Source: Asparagopsis taxiformis (taxonomy: Eukaryota > Rhodophyta > Florideophyceae > Bonnemaisoniales > Bonnemaisoniaceae). Taken from it: 64,000 bases of DNA. Numbering within the stretch: the stretch's first letter is position 1; the number at the start of each line of letters is the position of its first letter. Position numbers and translations under genes: made by a program. The stretch covers positions 62,001 to 126,000 of the forward strand of contig JALQPE010001895.1 in assembly GCA_030407315.1 (NCBI GenBank), read 5' to 3'. This document shows positions 1 to 11,104 of this stretch, piece after piece. The notes under the pieces were generated by a model, which was not told the DNA's origin, searched no databases, and saw nothing but the letters and a program-made list of their open reading frames with translations.

Positions 1-2475
1 GTTGACTACCTGGGGCACGTGATTACCCCAGGGAAGCTGCACGTCGCAGCACGGAACAAGGAAGCCTTTCGTACGGCTACGTTCCCGCGAGACAAGACGC
101 AATGTCGATCGTTTTTGGGCGCGGCCAACGTTTACCGCCGTTTCGTAAAGGCGTATGCCGAGATCGCTCGGCCACTCAACGCGATGTTGAAGAAGGACGC
201 TTCCCCCGATTGGACGAACCCAACGGACACGCAAACGAATGCGTTCGAAACGTTGAAGACAATACTGGTGTCGCCACCAGTATTGCAACTTCCGAAGGCG
301 GGACGTCCGTTCATAATCGATACCGACGCGTCGGCGTATCAGCTGGGAGCTACGTTGCTCCAGCAGCAGAACGAAGATAAGCCCAACGAATGGGTGCCGA
401 TTGGGTACTGGTCGAAGACCCTCAACGAAACTGAACGCGGTTACTCGGCAACGGAGCGCGAGTGTTACTCCGTCGTCTGGGCGATAACGTCGCTCCGACC
501 CTACGTAGAGGGTCAACGATTTACCGTACGTACGGACCACGAAGCCTTACGCTGGCAGATGACGTTGACGGACGCGTCCGGACGACTACTACGATGGAGG
601 CTACGCGTTGCCGAATTCGATTTCGAAGTTACGTACAGGCCTGGGCGCGTGCACCAGGTACCTGACGCTTTATCACGTGTGATATCTACGTATGACGACG
701 GTCGACCCGTCGACGATGACGTACCATCGTACGGGGACGCGGTCCTCGTGACGACTCGCAGTCGGCGACAACGCACACGAAATGGGCAAGGACGATCGAC
801 GTCCGCACGTAAAAAGGCAACGAATGCCAGGGGTCACGACGACCCGTCGAACGAGACTCGTGACGAACGAACACCAGCCACGACGGCTGGCCACGATGAA
901 CTCGAGTTCAACCACGATGCGTCGCTCGATGACGTTCTTGACGAGGAACCGGATTTCCTCGACGAGCAGCGCGCTGCCGAAGACGATTCGGCACGCGTGC
1001 CACCAGCTGACGTTCAGCTTCCCATTACGAGGGACGAGCTTATCGAAGCTCAACGCGAGGACGCGTTCTGTCAAACGATACTGACAAGACAGTCCGAGAC
1101 GCAGGACGCTGCATTCTTCGAAGGCCACGATGGCTTAGTCCGACGCCGGAACCCTCACGACGAGGAACGTACACAAATCGTTGTGCCGGCTTCGTTACGG
1201 CCGCGGCTGCTGGAGTTAACGCACCACCACGTCCTCGCTGGACATCCCGGGCAAACGCGTATGTACTATACCCTACGGAGGACGTACTACTGGCCCGCGA
1301 TGGCCGCCGACATCCACGCAACGGTACGAAACTGCGTTGGATGTGCGAAGAACCGCGTGAAGCTTCGCAAACGGACGAACCCGTTACGTTTATTTCCGGC
1401 TACGGAGCCGTTGCGAGACCTATGTATCGACATACTAGGTCCGCTTACGAAAACCACGCGTGGTAACCGATTTATCCTCGTGATAACGGACCGCTTCACG
1501 AAGCTGACTAGAATCGTACCTCTACGAAATATCGATTCCGCCAACGTGGCGAGCGCGTTCGTCAACGCGTGGGTCTTCTCGTATGGACCCCCACGGACGC
1601 TCATAAGCGGTAACGGAAAGCAGTTCGCTGCTAAGTTTTTCCAGCGCGTCTGCAACGAAATTGGCGTAACGAACGTCTTTACGTCGACGTACCACCCCCA
1701 AACGAACGGGCAGGTGGAGCGCTACAACAGGACGATCCTGGCGATGCTGCGCAATTACGTGAACGAAAACCAGAACGACTGGGATCGATACGCATCGGCG
1801 TTAACGTTTGCGTACAACACGCATGTGCATTCGAGCACGGGCACGACGCCCTTCGATTTGATTCTCACGAATCCACCGCCACCGTTGGCGCTACACACGT
1901 CGGTAACGAACCGCGAACTACCCGACGGGGGAGGGCGAGCCACTTACGTTCGTGAGCTCGCCACAACGATGGATAACGCGTATCGAACGCTGAAGGCCGC
2001 GCAGGCACGTTATAAACGAAATTTCGACAAACGAGTCCGTGTCTCGAATCGAAACATCCGCGCGGGAGAATACGTATTCATCGACCCGACGGACGGGACC
2101 ACGAAGGGCACGAAGCTCGGCAACCACGCGTTGGGACCGTTCCGCGTACTACGTAACGACGTACGAACGTTCGTCATCCAACGAGGAGACGTAGTTGAAC
2201 GTGTCAACTCGGACCGCGTTGCGTACGCGCCAACGCCGGCGAACGCGCCCCCGCCGGAGCCATACGATGCCACCGAGGCAGACCTCGACAAGAACCGCGA
2301 CGGTCCGGCGTATGTAGTAGACGACCTACTCAACCATCGCGTAAACGATGACGGCACCCTAGACTTCCTCGTGAAGTGGGTCGGGTATCGTAACCCTACG
2401 TGGGAGCCCCGCCGGAACGTATCTGAAGAGAGCGTCTCTCGATACTTCGCACGCGTGCGACGAGCAACAACGTGA
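1..2475 (+). CDS. Ty3/gypsy chromovirus pol, 3' part (RT end, RNase H, integrase, chromodomain), probably inactive
   Basis: The frame is already open at base 1, so the protein is cut by the window edge. It begins in the last part of the reverse transcriptase (Y-L-G-H-V motif), so the RT active site is outside. RNase H follows (D-T-D-A-S near base 320, T-E-R-E near 450, R-T-D-H near 530). Next are a long acidic linker, the integrase HHCC zinc site (about 1222-1360), the integrase core, and a C-terminal chromodomain (about 2308-2460, with V-K-W-x-G-Y and T-W-E-P), which places it among chromoviruses. The first integrase Asp (near 1425) and the Glu (V-E-R, near 1716) are present. The second catalytic Asp, normally in S-D-x-G-x-x-F, is Gly (codon ggt at 1609-1611), so this copy should not integrate. 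Stop at 2473-2475. Confidence 0.93.
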   Translation, partial: VDYLGHVITPGKLHVAARNKEAFRTATFPRDKTQCRSFLGAANVYRRFVKAYAEIARPLNAMLKKDASPDWTNPTDTQTNAFETLKTILVSPPVLQLPKAGRPFIIDTDASAYQLGATLLQQQNEDKPNEWVPIGYWSKTLNETERGYSATERECYSVVWAITSLRPYVEGQRFTVRTDHEALRWQMTLTDASGRLLRWRLRVAEFDFEVTYRPGRVHQVPDALSRVISTYDDGRPVDDDVPSYGDAVLVTTRSRRQRTRNGQGRSTSARKKATNARGHDDPSNETRDERTPATTAGHDELEFNHDASLDDVLDEEPDFLDEQRAAEDDSARVPPADVQLPITRDELIEAQREDAFCQTILTRQSETQDAAFFEGHDGLVRRRNPHDEERTQIVVPASLRPRLLELTHHHVLAGHPGQTRMYYTLRRTYYWPAMAADIHATVRNCVGCAKNRVKLRKRTNPLRLFPATEPLRDLCIDILGPLTKTTRGNRFILVITDRFTKLTRIVPLRNIDSANVASAFVNAWVFSYGPPRTLISGNGKQFAAKFFQRVCNEIGVTNVFTSTYHPQTNGQVERYNRTILAMLRNYVNENQNDWDRYASALTFAYNTHVHSSTGTTPFDLILTNPPPPLALHTSVTNRELPDGGGRATYVRELATTMDNAYRTLKAAQARYKRNFDKRVRVSNRNIRAGEYVFIDPTDGTTKGTKLGNHALGPFRVLRNDVRTFVIQRGDVVERVNSDRVAYAPTPANAPPPEPYDATEADLDKNRDGPAYVVDDLLNHRVNDDGTLDFLVKWVGYRNPTWEPRRNVSEESVSRYFARVRRATT

Positions 2476-2597
2476 AAGGCCACGACGGCCCCCGAAAACG
2501 CACACGAGCGTCGGGTTAAGCGCACGCGTGCGCGACGTTGCACGATGCAACAAACGAAGGCGACGAGCCGCACGAACGAGAAGCGAAGGCACAACGA

Positions 2598-2614
2598 GTG
2601 GCCGGGACGTCCAC
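2598..2614 (+). repeat. 17-bp motif before a G-run, copy 1 (candidate pre-LTR site)
   Basis: The 17 bases gtggccgggacgtccac occur exactly here and at 7401-7417, each followed within 15 bases by a G-rich purine run. In Ty3/gypsy elements a polypurine tract directly precedes the 3' LTR, so both are candidate 3' ends of + strand elements. The role is inferred from position and base content. Confidence 0.5.
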
Positions 2615-4461
2615 CCTTGCGTTGGGGGGGCGCGATGCGTGCTAGAGCCGTCGCTCTTTTCGTTTTCGACACCATACGTTGGTGGAGGCACGAGCGCCAA
2701 CGAAAGACTGGACGACGAGTCCACGCGCGGACGATTCACACGATGTGAAGAGCCACGACTGGCTCGACAGTGTTGACCGTCCCACGGGCAAAGGTGACGA
2801 CACCACGGGGCACGGACGGACAACACGTCAGATTTTTCGCGCGAAAAATTATACGTGGGCCAGCGGGCCATGGACGCACGGTGCGAAAAATCGGGCCGAT
2901 TACAGTGCGCTAATCCGGCCAAATCTCGGGACACGCGTGCCCCGAAAATTTCGTAATTTCGGCACGTCACGTGAGCCATCGTACGTCCCCGTGGACAGCC
3001 GCTGACAACGAGTCGCATCGACCAACGAGGTCAACGCCAAACAGCTCGCAAGCTAACGGCAACGTGACGCCGGAAGGCGGAGAAACGACGTAGGACGGAC
3101 GCGTCCCCAACGAAGATGGCAACGGCCTCATCACGAAACTTCCCGCACGAAGCGGAACGAAGCTATACGTTAGCCGACGAATTAGACCAACGGATCTCAG
3201 CGCACGAAGCGCGCGAGTAAAGCGTGCGAACGACGAGCCAACGAGACCGCGACGACGGACGGCGAACCGTATCGCCATCGTGAGGAGCGACGCCGAACAC
3301 GGTAGCCACGTACGGCAACCACGGAACGACACAACGGTGTCCGGCCACGCGGGCATAACGAACGACGCGCGAAAGCGAAAAGCCCGCCGGCTAGTCGAAA
3401 CGCACGAACAAACCCGAAAGGCGGGTAGACCACGTACGGTCACGAAGGCTAAGACGCGCACTTCCGCGTCGCAAAAGGAGAAGCTAACGAGCTTAGACCC
3501 CGTTCGAATTCGAAGGCGCGCGCGCCACCGGCCACGTTGGCCAGGATACGAGCGCGTACGCGGACGTCGTAACGATAACGAGGTACCTCAACGGGTCGAC
3601 CCCACGGAACAAAAATACGAATACGCGACGGCGTACAAGCTGGTAGCCAACGTAAACGGCACAGCTGAAGGCAACGAGCCGACGAAAGGCTGGCTCACGT
3701 AACAGCCTCAAACACCCGCGGGCGTGCGAAACGACTTCGTCAATCGCGTCCCCGTCGGGTTCGCAAGTCGAATAAACGAAATTACGCAACGGCGTAGAGG
3801 GCGAGCATTACGTATGCCCAGGTGCACGTCGCACCACATAACGGATGAGCTAACGAAACGCTCCTCGGACGCCGCGGCGAACGACGCCACCACTCGAAGC
3901 GGACTAGCGCAACGATTGCGCCACCGGCTAACGTGAAGCCGCGGGAACGTGAAGCGCGACGGCGCTAACGGTGTTAACGGCTATACGAAAAGCCAAGCCC
4001 GCCGGCAAAGACGTTGTCAACGGAACCGCGACGCACCACGACGCACCGCCGCGTACACGCAACGGCGTGAAACGTCAAGCCAACTCACGCGCGAGTCGGC
4101 CTGACGCTTAGAGAATTTTTCGCCCAGCTCATCGGAGCAAATTAAAATTGGCGCCGACGTGCTACGTGCCAAAGAGCTCGAATGCTCAACGGAATTCGAC
4201 ACCCGACGGGGTTATTCGAACGAGAAACGACGGCGGAAACGATTTTCGAGTTAGTTACTAAATGATACGCACGCCAACGGGCTCTACGATCGAGGTTAAC
4301 GTACCACTCGCAGTGAAAAGTCGCCGCTACGCGCCGCCGCTTTGCCGAATAATTGCGTGTGTTACGAACCTGCCAACGGGCACGCGCCGCCGCGAACTCG
4401 AAGCACGGGCTACGTAAGCCATACGACACCCGACGGGGTAGACGCCACAACAAAAAATTGT

Positions 4462-4490
4462 GGGGAGGGGCTTAACGCTAACCCCTCCCC
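4462..4490. repeat. Hairpin-forming inverted repeat
   Basis: Nine-base arms, GGGGAGGGG at 4462-4470 and CCCCTCCCC at 4482-4490, are separated by an 11-base loop that itself contains tta/taa. The arms pair perfectly. It sits about 130 bases beyond the stop codon of the antisense frame (4625), so it could shape the 3' end of that transcript. Confidence 0.6.
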
Positions 4491-4624
4491 CGCTGCAGAC
4501 GACCTGCCAAACGCGAATTACGAAGCTCAACGGAGCCATGCGATTACGCAAAGAAACAAAACGAAGTTTACGAAGTAGCACGATGCTAGAGCCGACGTGG
4601 CCTACGAACTAACCTAGGAACGAC

Positions 4625-6839
4625 CTAGTAGCGACGAGAACGCTTGCCCGCAGGGTCATACGGACCAGGGCCTTCGCCGCGGCTATCGTGACTGCGACTG
4701 GGCTGAACGAAGCCCGGCGCGTACGGATCGACGGTCTGCGTGACCACGGGGGCTCGCTCGCGACGCGACGCGGGATCCCTAGCGTAAGGATCCGCAGTCC
4801 CGTGACTGCGCGTATCCGAAGGGCGCGCCGAAGCGGGGTCGCGTGGCAGGTACGCCGCTGCGTGACCATACCCGACGGGGTCGCCGAAGCCGCCGCCACT
4901 CGCATAACCGTAAGGTTCATTACGAACGCCAACGGGCGGCGCGTAACTACGAGTCGCCGCGGCGAGACGCTCGGAAATCGCGCGTTCCGTTGCCAAGCGG
5001 GCAGTCAGGTCCAACGTCTGAGCCCTGAACTCTTCGGCTGCGCGAGCCACGGATGAGATGAGGGAACGAATAACCCAGCCCTCCGCACGAGGCGGAGCGT
5101 CCATCGACGTACCGAGAAGCCTGCGGGCATCCTCATCGGAGACGCGGTCGTCCAGGCTCACGAAGCGTGGCGCGCGCTCGGCCGGCGTGGCCACATCCGG
5201 ACGACTGACGTGGGCAACGTTGCCTCCTCCCGTAGCCTCGCGTGGCACGATCTCTCGAGGATCCGGCGCACGCGGCGCTTCGTTTTGATGGCCACGACGG
5301 CCAGAACGCGTCCCTCGGGGGCGCTCGTTGCCCCCGAGGCCGCCGAAATAACCGGCACGATTGCCACGACGGCGTTCGGAACGGGAAGCGACCCGCGGCA
5401 CGTAAGCCCCATCGCTGCGCACGGAGACGAACTCCTGGTTATCGCCGCTTGCGTAATCGGGACGTATAACCCGATACTCCGGCCCCAACGCAAGGGCGCC
5501 GCGAACCTCAGCCAACGCGCTGGTAACGGAGACGAACGTGTCGGAACCGTCCACCGGGATTGCACGAAGCATCTCGTAGTCGGCCAGGAAGTCCAACGTG
5601 GACTCCGGCAGTAGGCACGCGCGCCCGAACACACGACGTTCCACGAACAGCGAGCATGCGAGCATCGCTGCGTGTTCGATATCCACGGCCATGAGGAAAC
5701 GTTCCTTCACGGGGGCAGGCGCGTCCTTCACGGCATCGGTAAAGTAGTGCACCACGCGTGGTAGCAACGTGGACGACCCACGGGGGTACGGAAACTCCTC
5801 TACTACTTCCGGCAACGGTGGGAAGTAGAGCTCGCTCGGGACGACCCACGGAGCCGACGCGTGCGACACGCGGTAGTCGTCCGCGTTCACGTGACGGAGC
5901 GCGAAATGGTCGTCGTACGACACTACGCTCTTGTAGATGACGCTCAACGAAAGAGCAGTCTTCCATTCGGCACGTTGCCTTTCGGAAAGTGTCCGCGGAC
6001 ATACGAAGACGGACGCCACCGAGATGAACGGCGGTTCCTCGGGCGTCCCCTTCCACAGGAAGGCGTCCATACGATCGACGTAGATCGCGTCGTTGACGTC
6101 ACGCAACCACGAGCGGTCGCAACGTATCGACGCCGGGATCTGCAGATCCCGGTGGCCCGTTGGCGAAACGACGCCCGGCTGCCCGCCCCCACGTATCCTC
6201 GGCGGAACGCATATAGTCGACGACCGCGCGGGCGTCCAGACGATCTCTGGCCAACGTGGTGAGATCGTCATCCGTGATACCCACGCGAGGCAACGCAGCC
6301 CACGCGTGGGTCAGGACGCCTACGTTTAGCGCCGCACCGCCACGTGAGGCGGTGCCGACTGTCCCAACGGGGTCACCACCCTCCGGCGAGGGATCCTGGC
6401 GAGGGGAACGCGGCGAGCCATCACGACGAGGCACGCCCGTGCGGGCCGCCGCCACAGCACGACGCGAACGAGCGGCCGCTGCCATCGCGGCTACACCCAT
6501 CGACGGGGCCGCGGCATCCGGAATGATGGGTGACGAATTCCCCGAGTCGGACGCCGTTGCGTCATCATCACGTGGTGCATCGGCCCTAGCAGCCTCGGCA
6601 GGCGTCACGGAAGCCACCAGGCGAGACGGAGCCATCAGGCGAGACGAAGAGGCGACGGCCTGCGAAGCAACGGCTTGACCCGCCCTAACGGATGGGGCGG
6701 GCGCGACGGACGCTTCCGCCGCTGGCGGCGCACCGGCCCCGACGAGGGAGGGAGCGCCCTGCGAAGGGTTCCTCGCTCCACCTCCAGCAGAGCCGGCGGG
6801 CCGCGGAGTGTGGGTATCGGTGCTACGCGTAGTGACCAT
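4625..6839 (-). pseudogene. Long antisense open frame of the retroelement, frameshifted, function unknown
   Basis: Read on -, an ATG at 6839 opens 246 codons to a stop at 6099, rich in Ala, Pro and Ser. A second open frame overlaps it and runs to a stop at 4625. Passing from the first to the second needs one +1 shift between about 6135 and 6170, giving a product of roughly 730 residues. The second frame has a plausible folded part (near 6100-5400), then an Arg/Gly-rich stretch and a Tyr/Gly/Arg-rich end. I recognise no protease, RT, integrase or CCHC knuckle. The first frame is open upstream of the ATG to 6983 and would encode a hydrophobic segment, but no ATG lies there. It lies antisense to pol, between pol and the probable 3' LTR, like the extra antisense ORFs of some plant Ty3/gypsy elements. 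It could also be gag of an inverted neighbour. Confidence 0.55.
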
Positions 6840-7432
6840 CGTGGTCAGTTCGTACGCAACGAAGACGAACAGTGCAACGAGCACGAGAACGAGAGCCACG
6901 CGGGCGAAACGGAACAAGAGAACGAAAGGAACGGAGGTAGTAGTACCCAGCGGGGGAAAAAGGTAAGGGAGAACGAAAGGCAACGGCCTGGATGACGATG
7001 GTGAGAGGAAGGGTGAGCGACGATCGCTATCACGTTAAGCCGCGGCTTAAATAACCTTCGGACGACCGTTGTCGTAATGCCCGCTGGCAGATTCACGAAA
7101 GGGCCGCGGCCTGCGCTCGTATCGCGCTGAATTGAAGCACACCCGCGTGGTGGAATTGGACACTGCATTCGTTGCAGGGAAACGCCTAAGCGAGGCATTG
7201 ACGAACGATGCCAACGGGCGGGCCTCGATGATTACGAAAGAGCCGGAGCGCACGCGCGCGCTCCGGCGCCGTGGCGATTCGATCAGCCAACCGGGCCGCG
7301 TACGTTTAAACGAGATTTTTCGGGACAACTGCCACGTCCGCAGTTGTACCCGAAAAGGCGCCACGGCCCCGTGTCTCAGGCGCGTCCTGACGGGCCTCGC
7401 GTGGCCGGGACGTCCACGTGTGGGGGTGGGGC
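6840..7432. other. Upstream region of the antisense frame
   Basis: No gene seen. The region holds the probable promoter side of the antisense frame and, on +, the second copy of the 17-bp motif (7401-7417) with a G-run at 7422-7430. Confidence 0.4.
7401..7417 (+). repeat. 17-bp motif before a G-run, copy 2
   Basis: This is an exact copy of 2598-2614. It is followed by tgggggtgggg (7421-7431) and then by TGTGTAG at 7433, the order expected for a polypurine tract and the TG start of a 3' LTR. Confidence 0.5.
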
Positions 7433-8000
7433 TGTGTAGTATACGTGGCAATTCCGAAATTGCAAATATTTACGTTTTCCGCGGAATTCGAATTTCGGCG
7501 GACACGACCGGCGACAGCAATGCACGAACACTGCTGGCGCATGCGCGCGCGCAACCAGCACACGTGTGCAACGAACGTATTGGCAACGGCCAACGGACCA
7601 ACGGGTCCCTACGTGTGACCCACAAGGTCCTTTCCCATTCGGGGACGTTACGAGCAGTGTTTACACTGTAAAGCGATGCCATCGTGGCTATATAGGTATT
7701 GGCATCGTGCCGGGAGGGAAAGGGGACAATACATCGAACAAGCAACGGCTCTAGTCTACGACTGACTTCTACGTTTTACGTTTACGTTTTGCCTAGCGAG
7801 GCTCCGTCTCCGTCGAGCTGCGTACTCCCTACCCATCGCCGCACGTAAGGCTGATTGCGTGTAGTGCCTCCGGGCTTGGTTGAGAGCGCCTCCGGTGACG
7901 TACCACCTCGTTTGCTAACGTAATCCTCGCGTGGATTGTTGCGTCGCGACGCTCGTGTCTACTCGCTAACCACTCTACCTTCTACCGTTCTAACAATACA
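7433..8000 (+). mobile_element. Probable 3' LTR of the chromovirus unit
   Basis: The stretch starts with TG next to a G-rich purine run and ends in CAATACA at 8000. A TATA-like gctatatagg lies at about 7687-7696. Past about 8100 the acg/cga-rich composition gives way to ordinary AT-richer DNA, so an element boundary lies near here. No second LTR is in the window to define the ends; 7435 is an equally good start. Boundaries are approximate. Confidence 0.45.
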
Positions 8001-9910
8001 GTCAAACACCAGCGGGTGGACTGCTCGTTTCGTTTCGTAAGGACAGCATGTCCACTGGCTCGTACCAGCTACTACGTCTAACGAACTATCGTTCCGCAGT
8101 GCAGACATGCAACAGAAGAGTACACAAGCAAAATAGAAAATGTGTGCGATGCGATGTGAATCAATTAAACAATACTCGTTCTAGAAAAGCTACAGCAAGT
8201 GCTTCAACTATGGCACAATTTGCGGTGCAAGTCGGGCAGTAGGTACTTCAATGACTGCACCATATGCGATTTCATAGTCTGATCCAATGATTTCCCGTCG
8301 ATTCTCTTCTCTCCTTCATGTATTTTGCTTCAGCTATTGTGTTGGGTGATTTTTCTTGCACATAATCAATGCACATGGATAGCAAACTTTAGTGAATGAT
8401 TTCGTTTGTTGACAGCGATGAGAAAACAGTATACTCTTGAATTGAGTATACTCAATTCGGAACGTCTATGAAAAGGATTCTGCTTCTCCACTATCAACTA
8501 TCTGGGTTACATATGGCCGGTGTTGAATTGGATTCCCTCGGATGCATCGCATATGCTCGAAGCCGTATACTTCCAAGAGTAACTGTTGTAGAGTACACAA
8601 TTGAGATGTACATAGATGCATTAAATTCGTCATGGGTGAGTCAAGCTCTGCGCTACCTTAAATTCAGCTGCGCAGTTTGACCACAGGCATTCCGTACTGA
8701 GTATGGCAGAGCATGAAAGAGGCTCGCGGAGGGAGATTCCAAAGCCTGTAAAAGCCACTCCCGTATATACAGACATATGCACGCGCTTGCAAGCATCCCG
8801 CAAGGTCCGCATTAGAACTTTCCACTCATGTACATATATACAGCCATGCACATCATGCACATTGTCTTCGTATCGTTAAATGTTGATAAATCATTACCAG
8901 TTAGCTGTATAATTGTTCAATGAGATAGGCTGTCCGGAATAAACCCAGTACATGTTCAAAACTTCATCGCGATGCACAAAGTTCGCACTGCACCGACTCT
9001 TCTAATGCATGGTATCCGTTTGTTACCAATCGCTTTGCTGAAGCATCCGCGCTTACTTGAACTTGTATAACATACACGGGGTATGATACGGCCATGCCAT
9101 CGACCTCTACGCGTGTTACCTTCTTAAAGATGTAGATGGAACATTGGTCTATCCAACTTCATCATCTTAACCATAGCTCATGAACTGCAGTGCAGATGAT
9201 GAAGATAAAATGCATGCTGTTGTTACCATGATTGTGCGATAATGAAACTTGGGGTAATGATCATGTATTGCGCATAATAGTTCGCTTCATGACTTCCAAT
9301 AACCTCTTTCATTTCCAGTTCATATGTAAACATTGAGACATGAGGCTTTGCGAAGGGTGAGACGCTTCTATTACCCAATATCGCAGCTCTGGAAGGCGGT
9401 GACGATGGGCACGAGCTCATGAATGCGTCTGTAAGGGAGGGTGAAGAAATCGCGGTAGCAGAGCTAATTTACCGCTTGGCAAAGCGCTTCTCGTACAGTG
9501 TGACGTAGTGATGGTTGGCGAAAGGTAGCACGGTGGACGATGTCTAGTTCGTGACTTGGATAGAGCGGTTCCTTTCGCGCGGAATGCTCTGCATCTTCGG
9601 AAGCTTGCGCGCTAGTTAGACATGCAGGAAGCAGAGTGGTGGGGGAAGAGATATTGGTGCGGCAGAGGCGGATGTTAGACGGATGGATAGATGCGATGGC
9701 ACTGTAGATCCACGAGCGATGCGATGAAAGTTGCTATCTCTGCCATTTTCCAATGCACCGACATGCCATGCGAGACATTCATCATCAACATTAACTTATT
9801 CGTCCAAATCTTCACACCTCCAGATCCATCTTCTATTTCATACAAGCTTGGTCTAACAGTAATCGATTGGATACACCACCGTCGGTGTGTTTTGAAAACG
9901 ATCTGATGGC
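8001..9910. other. AT-richer DNA without a recognisable gene
   Basis: I find no open frame with protein-like composition and no RNA gene. The only notable feature is the base-composition change near 8100. Confidence 0.6.
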
Positions 9911-11104
9911 TCATGTGCACTTTCTTGTTGCAAGCATAAAAAATTTTGAGATTTCAGGATGCGATACGCACCATACCAGCTCAAACGCTTTATTACCATG
10001 AGAGACAGACCACGTGATATTGAAAATCGGAAATAAATATTTAAAATTCAGAACAATGCACAACTGATAGGTCATTTTTGCTTCCAAAATAGAAGTTTGA
10101 ATAGCTTGGTAACTATGAGCACTGAACCAACCAAATGAGTACCATTGTAATTTGCTCCAAAGTAGTTTTCCAGCGATATGCATTACACCCAGATTCGCCC
10201 ATTCTGAAATTTCCCTATTTCAAAAAAATTCCCCCGAAATACACCAAACTAGTGTTGTGTGTAAAGAATTTTTTATCTCCTTGAACGTCCATTCCACAGT
10301 TATGCGTGCCTTGGACATATCCATGTTAAATTTTCGCTGCTGCTCAGAAAGCTCATTACCACGATAACCCACAATCATGTAGGGCTGCAGTTGATACGCT
10401 GAATCAGCATATACATAGAACTGCCTTCCAGAAATAAGCATATGTTCATTCAAGTTCCCACCAAGATTTGAATGGTAAACATAGTTAGGTCGTGTCTGCA
10501 TCCCTCCATCGGACCATACATGTGTAGTATGAGTCCATCTGGGAGTGTGAGAGCTTGGAATTTAAATCAATGTCTCTTTTTGTGTCCATTATAAGCTTCT
10601 CGCTGCATTTCTCCGGCTGGTCTTGCTATAAAAATATTTGTCCCGTCCACAAATCCCATACAACTATCCAACGGTGCCCCTGACTCATACACCTTTGTTG
10701 CATACTCAGCTGTCCTTTGAGTTATGAAATCAGCTTTGAAATCTTCCAGCAAATGCCCTTTCTGTCTATAGAACTGCTCGATAGATTCGTAGAATATTTC
10801 ACACAACACCGACGCGGACCTCCCAAAATTGGTATTCCATATCTCTCCATATGCATGGAGTGCTTAGCCTTCTGGAAATTATGCAAAATGCCTCTATCCC
10901 ACTTGCACGATAACCTCTTCTTGCAGTCAATAATTCATCATCATCCCACTTTAATAACGAGACTATTTTGCGTACATCACTTTTGAGGAAACGGAAGCGC
11001 CTGAGACACTCGAAGTCGTCAAGTTTCCCAAGCTCGAAACGGCTATCAAATATACTTGAACGCCGCTCATGCTTTAGCATTTGATCTGAATATTCTTTCT
11101 GCAC
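9911..11104 (-). pseudogene. PIF/Harbinger-type (HARBI1-like) transposase remnant
   Basis: Four open segments on - fit one DDE_4 nuclease in order: 11104-10799 (N-terminal helical part), 10809-10567 (G-F-V-D-G-T, first Asp, then the N-G-H-K-K-R-H motif), 10501-10220 (Y-A-D-S-A-Y, second Asp; R-I-T-V-E-W-T-F, the Glu) and 10183-9911 (possible C-terminus, weak). A TGA directly after the K-K-R-H motif splits the segments although the frame continues with transposase-like sequence (Q-A-L-T-L-P-D-G). At least two frame changes are also needed. All three catalytic acidic residues survive, so the decay is moderate. I did not find terminal inverted repeats or a TWA target duplication. Confidence 0.75.

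Larger units (their letters stand above)
2476..4624. other. Non-coding region between pol and the antisense frame
   Basis: I see no convincing gene; short open frames here are by-products of the acg/cga-rich composition. A G-run at 2624-2630 follows the 17-bp motif of 2598-2614 and resembles a polypurine tract before a 3' LTR. A strong GGGGAGGGG/CCCCTCCCC hairpin lies at 4462-4490. The word 'gctagagccg' occurs both just after the G-run and again near 4583, so this could be a degraded LTR or LTR-proximal sequence. Confidence 0.5.

Noticed and set aside
6840..6983. Hydrophobic, membrane-like extension upstream of the antisense frame.
   Set aside because: It begins only with TTG and no ATG is present; likely not translated.
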